This document shows positions 50,760 through 59,583 of a stretch of 64,000 nucleotides of DNA, piece by piece. The stretch's first letter is position 1. Each line of letters begins with the position of its first letter. The stretch covers positions 1 to 64,000 of the forward strand of contig DASTPP010000438.1 in assembly GCA_035762175.1 (NCBI GenBank). Reading direction: 5' to 3'. A model generated the notes under the pieces. The model was given only the letters and a program-made list of their open reading frames with translations. It ran no database searches and was not told the origin of the DNA. A program made the position numbers and the translations under genes. This DNA is from DASTPP01 sp035762175 (GTDB lineage: Bacteria > Myxococcota_A > Polyangia > Polyangiales > Polyangiaceae).

Positions 50760-51422
50760 GTGCATAACTATTCGTGCGACTGGCGGAGCGGGTTCGTGAT
50801 GGACCCGTCGAAGAAGCAGCGCGTCGGCTACCTCGTGTGGTTCCAGGGGCTCGACATGGGGGACTTCCTGAAGCAAGACGTCGAAGTCTTCTCGCCCTAC
50901 GCGAGCGACCAGGCGTCGTACAGCGGGGTCAACGGCCTCTGGCAGAACGGGAAGATGAAGGCGACGGGGGTCATCGAGAGCGTGACGTACGCGGGCGGCG
51001 TCGGCGACCCCATCTGCGTCAGCGCCTACATCTCGGCCGAGAACGGCGAGACCATCAAGGCGAAGATGCAGACCACGCTCAAGACGACCAAGGTGACCAA
51101 GTTCGCCTGGTGGATCGTGAACTTCGACGAGGAGAACAAGGTCTGGTTCGAAGAGTCCTTCCCCCTGGAGCCGGCGACCATGACCGGCCAGCTCAACGCC
51201 CCGGGCGGCAAAGACATTCGCCTGATGGTGGCCGACGAGGCGACCAAGATCGCGCCCACCATCGACGTGAACGTCTACAACATCTACTTCGAGGTCGTGC
51301 CGGCCGCGAACTCGACCTACACGATCAACTTCGCCACCTCGGTCAAGACGAAGTTCGTGCGCAACTGGGGCCTGAAGGTCGGCACCAAGGCGGCCGAGGC
51401 GCTGCCGCCGACCGGCTCCTGA
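50760..51422 (+). CDS. Tube-like (putative divergent Hcp) protein, copy 2
   Basis: A 220-residue protein with a GTG start, 41 nt after tssC (the usual place of hcp/tssD), and an AACGAGGAGG ribosome binding site. It has a high beta content and no signal: YSCDWRSGFVMDPSKKQRVG, QDVEVFSPYASDQASYSGVN, VIESVTYAGGVGDPICVSAY, WWIVNFDEENKVWFEESF, VYNIYFEVVPAANSTYTINF. It shares its layout with copy 1 (47696), including CDW, DVEV, DPI, AK-----TK and WG near the C-terminus. Canonical Hcp has about 160-170 residues and different motifs, so this is either a strongly diverged Hcp or a distinct tube or cap protein. Confidence 0.6.
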   Translation: MHNYSCDWRSGFVMDPSKKQRVGYLVWFQGLDMGDFLKQDVEVFSPYASDQASYSGVNGLWQNGKMKATGVIESVTYAGGVGDPICVSAYISAENGETIKAKMQTTLKTTKVTKFAWWIVNFDEENKVWFEESFPLEPATMTGQLNAPGGKDIRLMVADEATKIAPTIDVNVYNIYFEVVPAANSTYTINFATSVKTKFVRNWGLKVGTKAAEALPPTGS

Positions 51423-51456
51423 GGGCGATGGGCCGGTCGGGCGGCGGGCGCGGCGC

Positions 51457-52707
51457 GTGAAGAAGGTCGCCCACCAGACCTCGCGCGTGCTCTGGCAGAT
51501 GGGCCAGGCCCTCTTGCCCGAGCACTTCTACGCCCAAGAGCAGTCGCTGCGCGAAGAGCTGAACCTGCGGGCGCGCCTCCTGCGCGCGCCCTTCTGGGGG
51601 GTCGGCTCGCTCGCCTGGGACGGCTTTCAGCTGTTGCGCGGCATCGTCAGCGTGCAAGAGCTGACGCTCGTCTTGCCCTCGGGCACGCTCGTCGACGTGC
51701 CCGGCAACACCGCCCCCGCCTTCGTCAACCTCAAGGCCGCGGGGCGGCGCGCCGAGGTCTACGTGCACCTGCAGGGTGGCTTCGACACCGTCTCGCTCGG
51801 CGCCCGGGGCGAGCCGGCCGAGGAGGGCATCGAGCGCATCGTGCAGAAGATCGAGCTGTCGACCAGCCCCTTCTCCGAGACGAGCGCGCAGTCGTTCAAG
51901 CTCGCCGAGTTCGAGAGCGGCCCCGACGGGGCCTGGGCGCTGCTCGACGGCTACGTGCCGCCGCACGTGCAGGTCGGCGCCTCGCCCTTCTTCGAGTCGC
52001 ACCTGCGGCGCGTCGAGGGCGTGGCGCGCGCCCTGCGCCAGGCGCTCGTCGACGAGATTCACGAGCGGTACCTCGCCGCCGAGGGCAACGCCACCGGGCG
52101 CATGGCCCTGCGCGGGCTCTTCGCGCTGCAGGGGCTGCTCGCCGACCTGCGCGCCGGCGTCCTGCCCCACCCCTACGAGCTCTTCTCGGCCCTGCGCTCG
52201 CTCCACGTCGACCTGTGCTTGCACCGCGACGTCTCGCCGTCCGAGGCCGAGCGCGCCTACGACCACGAAGACCTCGCCGGCTGCCTCTCGGCCCTCGTCG
52301 AGCGGCTCGAAGACCAGGCGCAGCCCGGGCGCGCGGCCGTGCCCTACGTCGAGTTCGTGCGCCGCGACGGGCTGCTCGTCTGCGAGCTCGGGCGCGAGGC
52401 GCGCCGCGCCAAAGACGTCTTTCTGCTCGTGCAGAAGCCCCAGACCTCGGCCAAGGCCGACCTCGGGCGGGCCAAGCTCGCGGCCGCGTCGCGCCTGCAC
52501 ACGGTCTACGAGCGCTCGCTGCGGGGCATCCCCCTGCGCCGCCTCGAAGAGCCGCCCTTTCAGCACGGCCTCGCCTCGACCGTCGAGTTCTACGCCGCCT
52601 CGCCGGGCGAAGAGTGGGACCACGCCGTGCGCGAAGGCAGCGTCGCCCTCTTCGACGATCCGCAGCTGCGGAGCCTGCGCTTCTTTTTGTACTGGCGCTC
52701 CGAATGA
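51457..52707 (+). CDS. tssK: T6SS baseplate protein TssK (ImpJ)
   Basis: 416 residues from a GTG start. The conserved N-terminus VLWQMGQALLPEHFYAQEQS, then LREELNLRARLLRAPFWGV, then LVDVPGNTAPAFVNLKAA identifies TssK, the trimeric protein linking the baseplate to the TssJLM membrane complex. RMALRGLFALQGLLADLRAG, HPYELFSALRSLHVDL and FVRRDGLLVCELGREARRA also fit. Slightly shorter than the usual 440-450. It precedes tssM and follows copy 2 of the tube-like gene. Confidence 0.92.
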   Translation: MKKVAHQTSRVLWQMGQALLPEHFYAQEQSLREELNLRARLLRAPFWGVGSLAWDGFQLLRGIVSVQELTLVLPSGTLVDVPGNTAPAFVNLKAAGRRAEVYVHLQGGFDTVSLGARGEPAEEGIERIVQKIELSTSPFSETSAQSFKLAEFESGPDGAWALLDGYVPPHVQVGASPFFESHLRRVEGVARALRQALVDEIHERYLAAEGNATGRMALRGLFALQGLLADLRAGVLPHPYELFSALRSLHVDLCLHRDVSPSEAERAYDHEDLAGCLSALVERLEDQAQPGRAAVPYVEFVRRDGLLVCELGREARRAKDVFLLVQKPQTSAKADLGRAKLAAASRLHTVYERSLRGIPLRRLEEPPFQHGLASTVEFYAASPGEEWDHAVREGSVALFDDPQLRSLRFFLYWRSE

Positions 52708-52834
52708 GCGCCGCCGGGCGGCCGCGCTTCGCTTGGCCCGGGCGGCCCGCTTGGTCTACGAGCGAAGCGCGCGCCCCGCGCCCCCGGCGTGAGGGCGCGC
52801 GAGGGGCCCCTGCCGGCGCGGGCGGCCGTCGGCC

Positions 52835-55800
52835 ATGAACCCTGCTGCGAAGCCCATCGCGACCGTCCTGCTGGCGCAGGCCCCCGGCTCGGTCGCCCCG
52901 TCGCCGCCCGGCGCCGGCCCCCTCGCCGCGGCCGCCGGCTCGGCGCTCAAGGGCCTGCCCGCCCTCAAGGGCGCCTCCTCGGCGGTTGCCGGCGTCGGCT
53001 CGGCGGCGTCGGCTGCCGGCTCGGCCGCCGCGGCCGCGGGCTCGGCGGCGGCGGGCGCGGGCTCGGCGGCGGCGGCCGCGGGCTCGGCGGCGGGCTCCTT
53101 CGCCTCCGAGGTCGAGCGCGCGGCGCAGGGCGTGCCCTGGTCTTCGGTGCTCGTCTGGCTCGTGCCGATCGGGCTCGCGGCCGCGCTCGCCGCGCTCGGC
53201 TGGTGGTGGTGGCGCCGGCGCAAGCGGCCCGCGGCCGCGGCGGCCCCGGCCTCGGCCTCGGCCCAGGCGCTGCCGTCCGACCTCTTGCTCAAGGCCTGGC
53301 GGCGCTTCGTCGCCGACCTGCCCCCCGCCTACCGCCGCTCGCTCGTGAACTTCGAGCACTTCGTCGTGCTCGGCGCGGCGGCGGGCGGCAAGACGCGCCT
53401 CGTCGACGCCTACACCGACTGGCGGCGGCAGTCGAAGCAGCTCGCGGTCAGCCGGCCGCACGACCCCGACCTGCCCGTATACGTCGCCTCGGGGGCGATC
53501 GTCGTCGAGCTGCCGGCGCGCTTTCTCGGCGAGGTCGGCGTGCGCGGGCGGCGGGCGCTCGAGCGGCTCTTCCGGTCGGTCTACCGGCAGCGGGCGCCGA
53601 CGGTGGTGGTGGCGCTCGACGCGGCGTGGCTGCGGGCGAGCGCGCCGGGGGCCATCGTCGAGCTCGCCGAGAGCGTGCGGGCGCGGGTCAACCTGATCGC
53701 GTCGGCGCGGCGGCGCCCGGTCGAGGTGCGCGTGGCGCTCACGCGCCTCGACGCGGCCGAGGGCTACGCCGAGTTCGCCCGCTTCTGCCGCGAGCAGGGC
53801 CTGACGACGCAGCTCCCGTTCGCGTCGGGCGAGGGGGCGAAGGCGCCGGCCGAGCAGGCGGCGGCCTGGCTCGCCTCGCTGCGCGAGCAACTGCCGCGGG
53901 CGCTCGTGCACCTGCCCTCGGCCGACTACCTGCGGGCGGTCGCGTTCGTGCGCCGCGCGCCCGAGCTCGGGCCGCCGCTCGGCGCCTTCCTCGGCGCGCT
54001 CTTCGCGCCCGAGGCGCTCTCGAACGCCCCGCGCCCGGGCGCCGTCTACCTGACGAGCGACCCGCCGGGGCGCTCGAACCCCTTCGAGCCCGCGGCCGAG
54101 CGCGGCGCGGCGGTCGACCCGCGCCGGCCGCACCTGGCCCTCGCCGCGGCGCTGGCGGCGGCGGCGGTCGCGTACCTCGGCCTCGCCTACGCCGAGCAGC
54201 GCGCCCGCTACGACCGGGCCGAGCAGGCCTTCGCGGGCTACAACCCGGCCGCCGCCGGGGGCGACGACGAAGCGCGGCGGCGCGGGGCGGTCGTGGCGTT
54301 CCTGCGGCGCGAGGGCGGCTTCTTCGGCCAGCTGCACTACTTTTCGGCTGCCCGGGCGGCGATGCGCAAGGCCTTCGCCGAGCGCGTGCGCGACCGCTTT
54401 CTCGAGCCGAGGCTGCAGAAGGTGGCGCGCCAGGGCGCCGCGACGGCCGAGGCGCCCGCCATGCCGGTGCGCCGCAGCGCCTACTACCTCGCCCTCATCC
54501 ACAGCGACAAGACCGACCCGCTCGGCCTGCTGAGCGTGCCGGGGCGCCTCGAGCTCGCGGCGGCGATGACCGAGCTGCCCGAGGCGTTCGTGCGCGACTA
54601 CGTCGAGAGCGTCGACGAGCGGCGCACCGAGCCCGTCGCGTTCGAGCTCGGGCGGGGCGAAGAGGGGCCGGCCGACGAGGGGCCCGCGCTCCTGCGCTTC
54701 CTCGACGAGTTCAAAGAGGCGCTCGAGCGGCCCGAGGGCGTCACGTTCGCGCACCTGCGCGGCATGCGCGCCCGCGCCGAGAAGCTCGGCGCGCTCCTGC
54801 GGCGCGCCGAGCACGACCGCGAGACCGAGGCCCTGCTCGGGTCGGCGGGGCCCGCGGTCGGGGCGCCGGCGCGCTCGGGCGCGGCCGGGGCCACGCCGGC
54901 GCCGACGGCCGCGGGCCTGCTCGGGCTCGAGCCCTCGTACGAGCCCAAGTTCCTCGAGTACCTGCGCTTCGTGCGCGAGTACCGCGTCGACGAGCAGGCG
55001 CGCGAGCTCTCCGAGCTGCTCTCGGTCGTGCTCGCGCGGCGCGAGGCCATCGCCCGGGGCGCCTCGTCGATCGAGGCGCTGGTCGAGGGCCTCGAGGGCC
55101 TGGTCGAGGCCGAGGGGCCCGCGGGCCACGTCGCCTCGTTCTCGGTCGCGGGCCGCGCGTACGTGCTCGACGTCGACCGCTGGCGCGAGGCGCTGCGCTC
55201 GGTCGACGCGCGCGAGCAGATCGACGACTTCCTCGAGTCGGCGGGCTCGGCGATCTTCTTCCGCGCCGAGGCGCCCGCGGCGGCGCGCGCCCCCAAGGCC
55301 GGCGCGGCCAAGGCCCGCCCCGCGCTCGCGCCCCGCTACACCCGGCAGGCCTACGACGAGCACGTGCGGCGGCCCGTCTTGCGGCTCGACGAGGTGCTCG
55401 GCAAGACCGGCCTGTCGGACGCGCAGAAGCAGCCGCTCTCCGCCTTCGTGCGCGATGCGGTGCGCGACTACGCCGCCGCCTACGCCGCGCAATCGCGCGC
55501 GCTCGTGCACGGCTTCGCGGCCGACGCCGGCTCGGTCGAGGGGCTGCGCGCGCTGCTCGCGCAGATGGTCAAGCCCGAGGGCTCGGCCTTCGACGATCTT
55601 TTGAAGTCGGTCGACGAGAACACGCGCCTCGGCTGCGAGTCGACGATGCTCGAGCCCGCCTGCGACGCGATGGCCGAGTTCGCCGGCTGGCACGCGGTCG
55701 TCGGCGTCGAGGGCGGCGCGCCCGAGGTCGTCAAGTACCGCGCCATCCTCGCGCAGTTGCTCGCCGACCTGGGGCCCGCCGAGGGCGGCGCCGCCGCGGC

Positions 55801-56776
55801 CCCGGCGGCCGGGCCCGAGACGCTCGAGCGCTCGCTCTCGCCCGCGGGCAAGCTCGCGCTCGCCGAGATCAAGGGCGAAAAGGGCTCGTACGCCCGCCTG
55901 GTGGGCGAGTGGGCCGCCGCGCTCGACCTGCCCGACTACCAGCGGCGCGTCTTCGCCGGCCCGGTCGCCGCGCTCTCGCGCCTCGGCGGCGACGAGATCG
56001 GGCGCGAGCTCGACCGCGCCTTCCGGGCCGAGATGCTGCCCGACCTGCGCCGCCTCGCCGACCGCTTCCCCTTCCGCGCCGACGCCAAAGAAGACGCCTC
56101 CGCGGCCGACGTCGAGGCCGTCTTCCACCCGCAGAAGGGACGCTTCTTCGACGCCTTCCGCCGCCACTTCGAGCCGCTCTACGACTTCGGCGACGGCGGC
56201 CCCTTCGCCGTCAAGCGCGCCGCCAGCGGCAAGGTCAAGCTGCCCCCGCACCTGACCGAGACCGTCAACGCCGCCGCCGCCCTCGCCGCCCGCCTCTGGG
56301 ACGACAAGGGCGCCCCGGTGCCCACGCCCGTGCGCGTCTCGGCGCTGCCCTTCGAGCGCGGCCGCGACCCGAAGCTCGCCCCCTCGCTCGCGCACCTGAG
56401 CGCGGGCGCCGCCACGCTCGTCTACTTCAACCAGAAGCCCGCTCCCGTCACCCTCCGCCTCGAGTGGAACGCCGAGTACGCCTCGCAGGCCGGCCTCGAG
56501 CTCACCGACGTCGCGACCGGCGAGCGCAGCTTCGCCGACCCCTTCGCCGCCGAGAAATCCCCCTGGAGCTTCTTCCGCCTGCTGCGCCAGGCCAAGGCCG
56601 AGCCCTCGCGGCTCGAGCCCGGCGCCCAGACGTACACCTTCCGCTTCAAGATCGGCGACGCCGGCAGCGAGCTGCCCGTGCGCTTCGTCGTGTTCGACGA
56701 TCCGACGTCCGCCTTCGCCATCGGCAACCTGGTGCGCTCGAAGGTCACGGCCGCGCCCAAGCGGGCCGGCAGGTGA
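52835..56776 (+). CDS. tssM: T6SS inner-membrane protein TssM (IcmF/VasK)
   Basis: 1313 residues, the family size. An N-terminal Ala/Gly/Ser repeat (AGSAAAAAGSAAAGAGS) precedes a membrane segment at about residues 98-125 (WSSVLVWLVPIGLAAALAAL). The NTPase-like domain has an intact Walker A (LGAAAGGKTRLV, about residue 178). A second membrane segment lies at about residues 431-452. The large periplasmic part includes RRSAYYLALIHSDKTDPLGL, FDDLLKSVDENTRLG and a C-terminal domain (FRRHFEPLYDFGDGGPFAVK, ETVNAAAALAARLWDD, WSFFRLLRQAKAEPSRL). TssM spans the inner membrane and contacts TssJ. Intact P-loops are not always needed for TssM function. Confidence 0.93.
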   Translation: MNPAAKPIATVLLAQAPGSVAPSPPGAGPLAAAAGSALKGLPALKGASSAVAGVGSAASAAGSAAAAAGSAAAGAGSAAAAAGSAAGSFASEVERAAQGVPWSSVLVWLVPIGLAAALAALGWWWWRRRKRPAAAAAPASASAQALPSDLLLKAWRRFVADLPPAYRRSLVNFEHFVVLGAAAGGKTRLVDAYTDWRRQSKQLAVSRPHDPDLPVYVASGAIVVELPARFLGEVGVRGRRALERLFRSVYRQRAPTVVVALDAAWLRASAPGAIVELAESVRARVNLIASARRRPVEVRVALTRLDAAEGYAEFARFCREQGLTTQLPFASGEGAKAPAEQAAAWLASLREQLPRALVHLPSADYLRAVAFVRRAPELGPPLGAFLGALFAPEALSNAPRPGAVYLTSDPPGRSNPFEPAAERGAAVDPRRPHLALAAALAAAAVAYLGLAYAEQRARYDRAEQAFAGYNPAAAGGDDEARRRGAVVAFLRREGGFFGQLHYFSAARAAMRKAFAERVRDRFLEPRLQKVARQGAATAEAPAMPVRRSAYYLALIHSDKTDPLGLLSVPGRLELAAAMTELPEAFVRDYVESVDERRTEPVAFELGRGEEGPADEGPALLRFLDEFKEALERPEGVTFAHLRGMRARAEKLGALLRRAEHDRETEALLGSAGPAVGAPARSGAAGATPAPTAAGLLGLEPSYEPKFLEYLRFVREYRVDEQARELSELLSVVLARREAIARGASSIEALVEGLEGLVEAEGPAGHVASFSVAGRAYVLDVDRWREALRSVDAREQIDDFLESAGSAIFFRAEAPAAARAPKAGAAKARPALAPRYTRQAYDEHVRRPVLRLDEVLGKTGLSDAQKQPLSAFVRDAVRDYAAAYAAQSRALVHGFAADAGSVEGLRALLAQMVKPEGSAFDDLLKSVDENTRLGCESTMLEPACDAMAEFAGWHAVVGVEGGAPEVVKYRAILAQLLADLGPAEGGAAAAPAAGPETLERSLSPAGKLALAEIKGEKGSYARLVGEWAAALDLPDYQRRVFAGPVAALSRLGGDEIGRELDRAFRAEMLPDLRRLADRFPFRADAKEDASAADVEAVFHPQKGRFFDAFRRHFEPLYDFGDGGPFAVKRAASGKVKLPPHLTETVNAAAALAARLWDDKGAPVPTPVRVSALPFERGRDPKLAPSLAHLSAGAATLVYFNQKPAPVTLRLEWNAEYASQAGLELTDVATGERSFADPFAAEKSPWSFFRLLRQAKAEPSRLEPGAQTYTFRFKIGDAGSELPVRFVVFDDPTSAFAIGNLVRSKVTAAPKRAGR

Positions 56777-56782
56777 GGCCCC

Positions 56783-57316
56783 TTGTCGCCCCCGGCCCCC
56801 GCCCGCGCTCCGGCCCTCGCCCGCGCCTTCGCCTTCGTGCTCGCCCGCACGCTGGCCTTCGCCCTCGCCCGCGCGTTCGCCCGCACCCCAGCGCTCGCCC
56901 TCGCCCTCGGCGCGGCCTCGTCGGCCTGCTCGTCGTCGTCGTCCCCGGCGCCGCGCGCGCCCGCGGCGGCGACGGCCGTCTTGCACGTGCGCTCGACGCC
57001 CCAGACCAACGGCGGCCGAACGCTCTACGTGATGGTGCGCGAGGCCGACGCCAAGTCGATCACCCTCGGCTACGACGACGCCGCGGCGAAGCTCTTCGCC
57101 GACCCGCCCGACCCGGCCGTGCTCGCGAGCCGGCCGATCTTCCCCGGCGCGGCGGCCGAGCTGCCGCTCGAGGGCGAGGGCAAGAAAGATCTCGTCGTCT
57201 ACTTCTTCTTCACCGAGCCGGGCCCGCGCTGGCGCCTGCCGCTGCGCCGGCCGCTGCCCAAGGCGGTCTACGTCGATCTCGGCGCGCTGCAGATCGAGAA
57301 GGTCGAGCGCCGCTGA
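56783..57316 (+). CDS. tssJ: T6SS outer-membrane lipoprotein TssJ-like (VasD)
   Basis: 177 residues from a TTG start seven nt after tssM. The unusually long N-terminus of Ala/Phe/Arg repeats leads into a lipobox (GAASSAC). The beta-sandwich domain reads AVLHVRSTPQTNGGRTLYVM, VREADAKSITLGYDDAAA, RPIFPGAAAELPLEGEGKK, VVYFFFTEPGPRWRLPLRRP, with a final hydrophobic strand. The layout matches the TssJ transthyretin-like fold, and its position after tssM is the standard one. The sequence is divergent, so it is called TssJ-like. It should anchor the TssM periplasmic domain to the outer membrane. Confidence 0.75.
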   Translation: MSPPAPARAPALARAFAFVLARTLAFALARAFARTPALALALGAASSACSSSSSPAPRAPAAATAVLHVRSTPQTNGGRTLYVMVREADAKSITLGYDDAAAKLFADPPDPAVLASRPIFPGAAAELPLEGEGKKDLVVYFFFTEPGPRWRLPLRRPLPKAVYVDLGALQIEKVERR

Positions 57317-57404
57317 GCGCGCGCCGGCCGGGCCCTGTCGGGCGAAGGCGGGCCGGGCGCGGCGGCCGGGGCGCGACCGCCCGGCGACGGCGGGGGGCGG
57401 CCCC

Positions 57405-59105
57405 GTGAGCGCCGTCGCCCGCGCGCCGGGCCCCCCGCCGATCGATCTCGGCGCGGCGGCCGACCGGCTGCGCGAGGGGCGCGCGGGCGACGCCTGGCTC
57501 GGCTCGTGGCTGCCGGCCTCGGGCGCCGACCCCGAGGCCTTCGGCGAGGCGACGCTCGCGCTGCTCGGCGAGCGCCGCGGCGCGGTCTTCAAGAGCCGCC
57601 CGGCCGACGGCTGTGACCTCTACCACGATCTGGTCGCCGCCCACCTCGGCCGGCGCCGCCGGGCGCTCGCCGGGCGCGAGGGCGGGGCCTGGGTGGGCGT
57701 CTCGTACGAGGCGCTGCACGCCCGCTCGAACGCGCTCGGCGCCGCCTGGGCCGAGGCGGGCGTGAAGGCGGGCGAGTCGGTCGCGCTGGTCATCGCGCCG
57801 GGGCTCGAGTTCGCGGTGGCCTGGCTGACCGCCCTGCGCATGGGGCTCGTGCCCTCGTTCGTGCCGCCCTTCGGGCCCGGCTTCGTGCAGAAGACGCTCG
57901 CGCGCGTCGGGGCCGACCGGGTGGCGACCTCGGGACGGCGCGGGGTGCCGGCGGCGGTCGCCGCGGGGGCGCTGCCGGCCGCGGCGGGGTCGCGCTCGGG
58001 CGAGCCCTTCGGCTCGTTCTTCTACCCCGCGGGCGCGCCCGCCGCGCGCCTCGTCACGCCCTTCGGGCCCGATGCCCCCGTCGCCGTCGACCTGCCCGCC
58101 GAGGTGCTGCTCGGGGGCGCCGCCCGCGACGCGGCCTTCGTCTACGGCCTCGCCCCGCACGACGTGCTGGCCGCGCCGGGCCTCGACCCCCTGCAGCACG
58201 GGCCCGCCCTGCTCTCGGCCGCGCTCGCCGCGGGCGCCTCGTACGCCGAGCTGTCCGACGGCGATCTCGAGGCCGAGCCCGAGCTCATTCGCCGCCTCGG
58301 CGTCTCGGTGCTCGGGCTCGGGCGGCGCGCCCGCGACGCGCTCGCCGGGCGCGGGGGCCCGCCCGAGGGGGTGCGCGCGTGGTTCCGCAGCGTGAGCGAG
58401 ACCATCGACGCCGAGGCCTGGGACACCTTCTACCGCGCGCTGCCCGAGGCGCGGCGGCTCAACTTCGGCGTCCTCGCCAACGCCGCCTCGGGCGGCGCTT
58501 GCCTCTTCTCGCCCCCCTCGCGGGACGCGCCCGGCCTACGCATCTGGCCGGCGCCCGGGCTCGCCTACCGCCTCGAGGCGCCGGCCGCCGAGGGGCTCGA
58601 GGCGCTCGACGACGCGGGCGTCTTCTGTGTGCTGCGCGGCGGCGAGATTGACGGCTCGTTCGCGCGCGCCGTCATCGGGCGCGTGGGCGAGGGCTACACC
58701 TACGCCGGCTCGCTCGACCTCGGGCCGGACGCCCAGCGCCACCCGGCCGCCGACGTCGAAGACGCGGCGCGGCGCGTGCCCGGCGTGCGCTATGCCGCCT
58801 CGTTCGAGGCGCCCGGGCGCCGCCTGAACGAGGCGAAGACCGTGCTGCTCGCCTTCGTCGAAGACGGGGGCCCCGCGCCCCCGCCCGACCCAGGACACGT
58901 CGCCGCCGCCGTCGTCGCCGAGCTCGGCGAGCGCTTCGCCCCCGACCGCGTCGAGATCTTCGCCCTGCGGCCGCGGCTGCAAAAAGGCGAGCTCGATCGC
59001 GCCTGGTGCCGCGCGCAGTACCTGAGCGGCTCGCTCTCGCGCAAGGCGCGCTCGCGCCCCTTCGTGCTGCTCGGCCGGCTCGGCTACCTCTTCGACCCCG
59101 GCTGA
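57405..59105 (+). CDS. Acyl-CoA-synthetase-like (ANL superfamily) protein inside the T6SS operon, probably catalytically inactive
   Basis: 566 residues from a GTG start. The N-terminal pattern GVSYEALHARSNALGAAWA, GVKAGESVALVIAPGLEFAV and AWLTALRMGLVPSFVPPFG matches the first conserved blocks of AMP-forming acyl-CoA synthetases. The key Thr/Ser-Gly-rich P-loop (SSGTTGxPK) is not found. The usual TGD becomes GYTYAGSLDLG, and the final GK-R block reads LRPRLQKGELDRAWCRAQYL. So ATP- and CoA-dependent activity is doubtful; binding of a nucleotide, lipid or protein partner is possible. It lies between tssJ and the PAAR-like gene in a continuous operon, so a T6SS-related role (assembly, effector or immunity) is inferred. 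Confidence 0.7.
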   Translation: MSAVARAPGPPPIDLGAAADRLREGRAGDAWLGSWLPASGADPEAFGEATLALLGERRGAVFKSRPADGCDLYHDLVAAHLGRRRRALAGREGGAWVGVSYEALHARSNALGAAWAEAGVKAGESVALVIAPGLEFAVAWLTALRMGLVPSFVPPFGPGFVQKTLARVGADRVATSGRRGVPAAVAAGALPAAAGSRSGEPFGSFFYPAGAPAARLVTPFGPDAPVAVDLPAEVLLGGAARDAAFVYGLAPHDVLAAPGLDPLQHGPALLSAALAAGASYAELSDGDLEAEPELIRRLGVSVLGLGRRARDALAGRGGPPEGVRAWFRSVSETIDAEAWDTFYRALPEARRLNFGVLANAASGGACLFSPPSRDAPGLRIWPAPGLAYRLEAPAAEGLEALDDAGVFCVLRGGEIDGSFARAVIGRVGEGYTYAGSLDLGPDAQRHPAADVEDAARRVPGVRYAASFEAPGRRLNEAKTVLLAFVEDGGPAPPPDPGHVAAAVVAELGERFAPDRVEIFALRPRLQKGELDRAWCRAQYLSGSLSRKARSRPFVLLGRLGYLFDPG

Positions 59106-59186
59106 GCCCCGGCCGCTGCGCGGCGCCCTACTTTGCCGGCGGGGCGGCGGAGGGGTAGAGTCGAGCCTTCGCCAGAGAGGTAGCCC

Positions 59187-59573
59187 ATGGGCTTGCTCGT
59201 CAGCGCGGGCGCCGTCTTGCAGTGCTCGTTCGGCTCCGCGCCCTCGTCGCTGATGGTCTTGCCGGTGGGCCGCCCGCTCGCGCCCGCCCCCGTCGCCACC
59301 ATCGCCGACACCATACCCTTCGTGAACGTCTTGCCCTTCGCGACCTGCTCGAGCCTCGCCAACCCCGCCGTCGCCGCCGCCACGGCGGCGGCCCTCGGCG
59401 CGCTCACCCCCATGCCCTGCACGCCGGTGCCGGCCGGGCCCTGGGTGCCGGGCGTGCCCACGGTGCTGGTCGGCAACGTGCCGGCGATTGATCAGACCTG
59501 CAAGCTGCTCTGCGCCTTCGGGGGCGTCATTCAGGTGCTCAGCCCGGGCCAGGCCGTGGCCACGGGGGGCTGA
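59187..59573 (+). CDS. PAAR-like spike-tip protein (DUF4280 family)
   Basis: 128 residues with the DUF4280 pattern: MGLLVSAGAVLQCSFGSAPS, IADTIPFVNVLPFATCSSLA, NPAVAAATAAALGALTPMPC, PWVPGVPTVLVGN, LLCAFGGVIQVLSPGQA. The Cys residues (QCSF, FATC, MPC, TCKLLC) may bind zinc or form a compact tip, as in PAAR proteins that sharpen VgrG spikes. The start ATG has an AGAGAGG site. Placed between the ANL-like and tssA genes; it probably caps one of the two VgrG-like proteins of this locus. Confidence 0.85.
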   Translation: MGLLVSAGAVLQCSFGSAPSSLMVLPVGRPLAPAPVATIADTIPFVNVLPFATCSSLANPAVAAATAAALGALTPMPCTPVPAGPWVPGVPTVLVGNVPAIDQTCKLLCAFGGVIQVLSPGQAVATGG

Positions 59574-59583
59574 GGGCGCCCCG

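Noticed and set aside
51896..57592. 1898-residue open frame antisense to tssK, tssM and tssJ
   Set aside because: It mirrors the genuine T6SS genes. In DNA with GC at almost every third codon position, stop codons are rare on the opposite strand. The product is Arg/Gly/Ala-rich with no motif.
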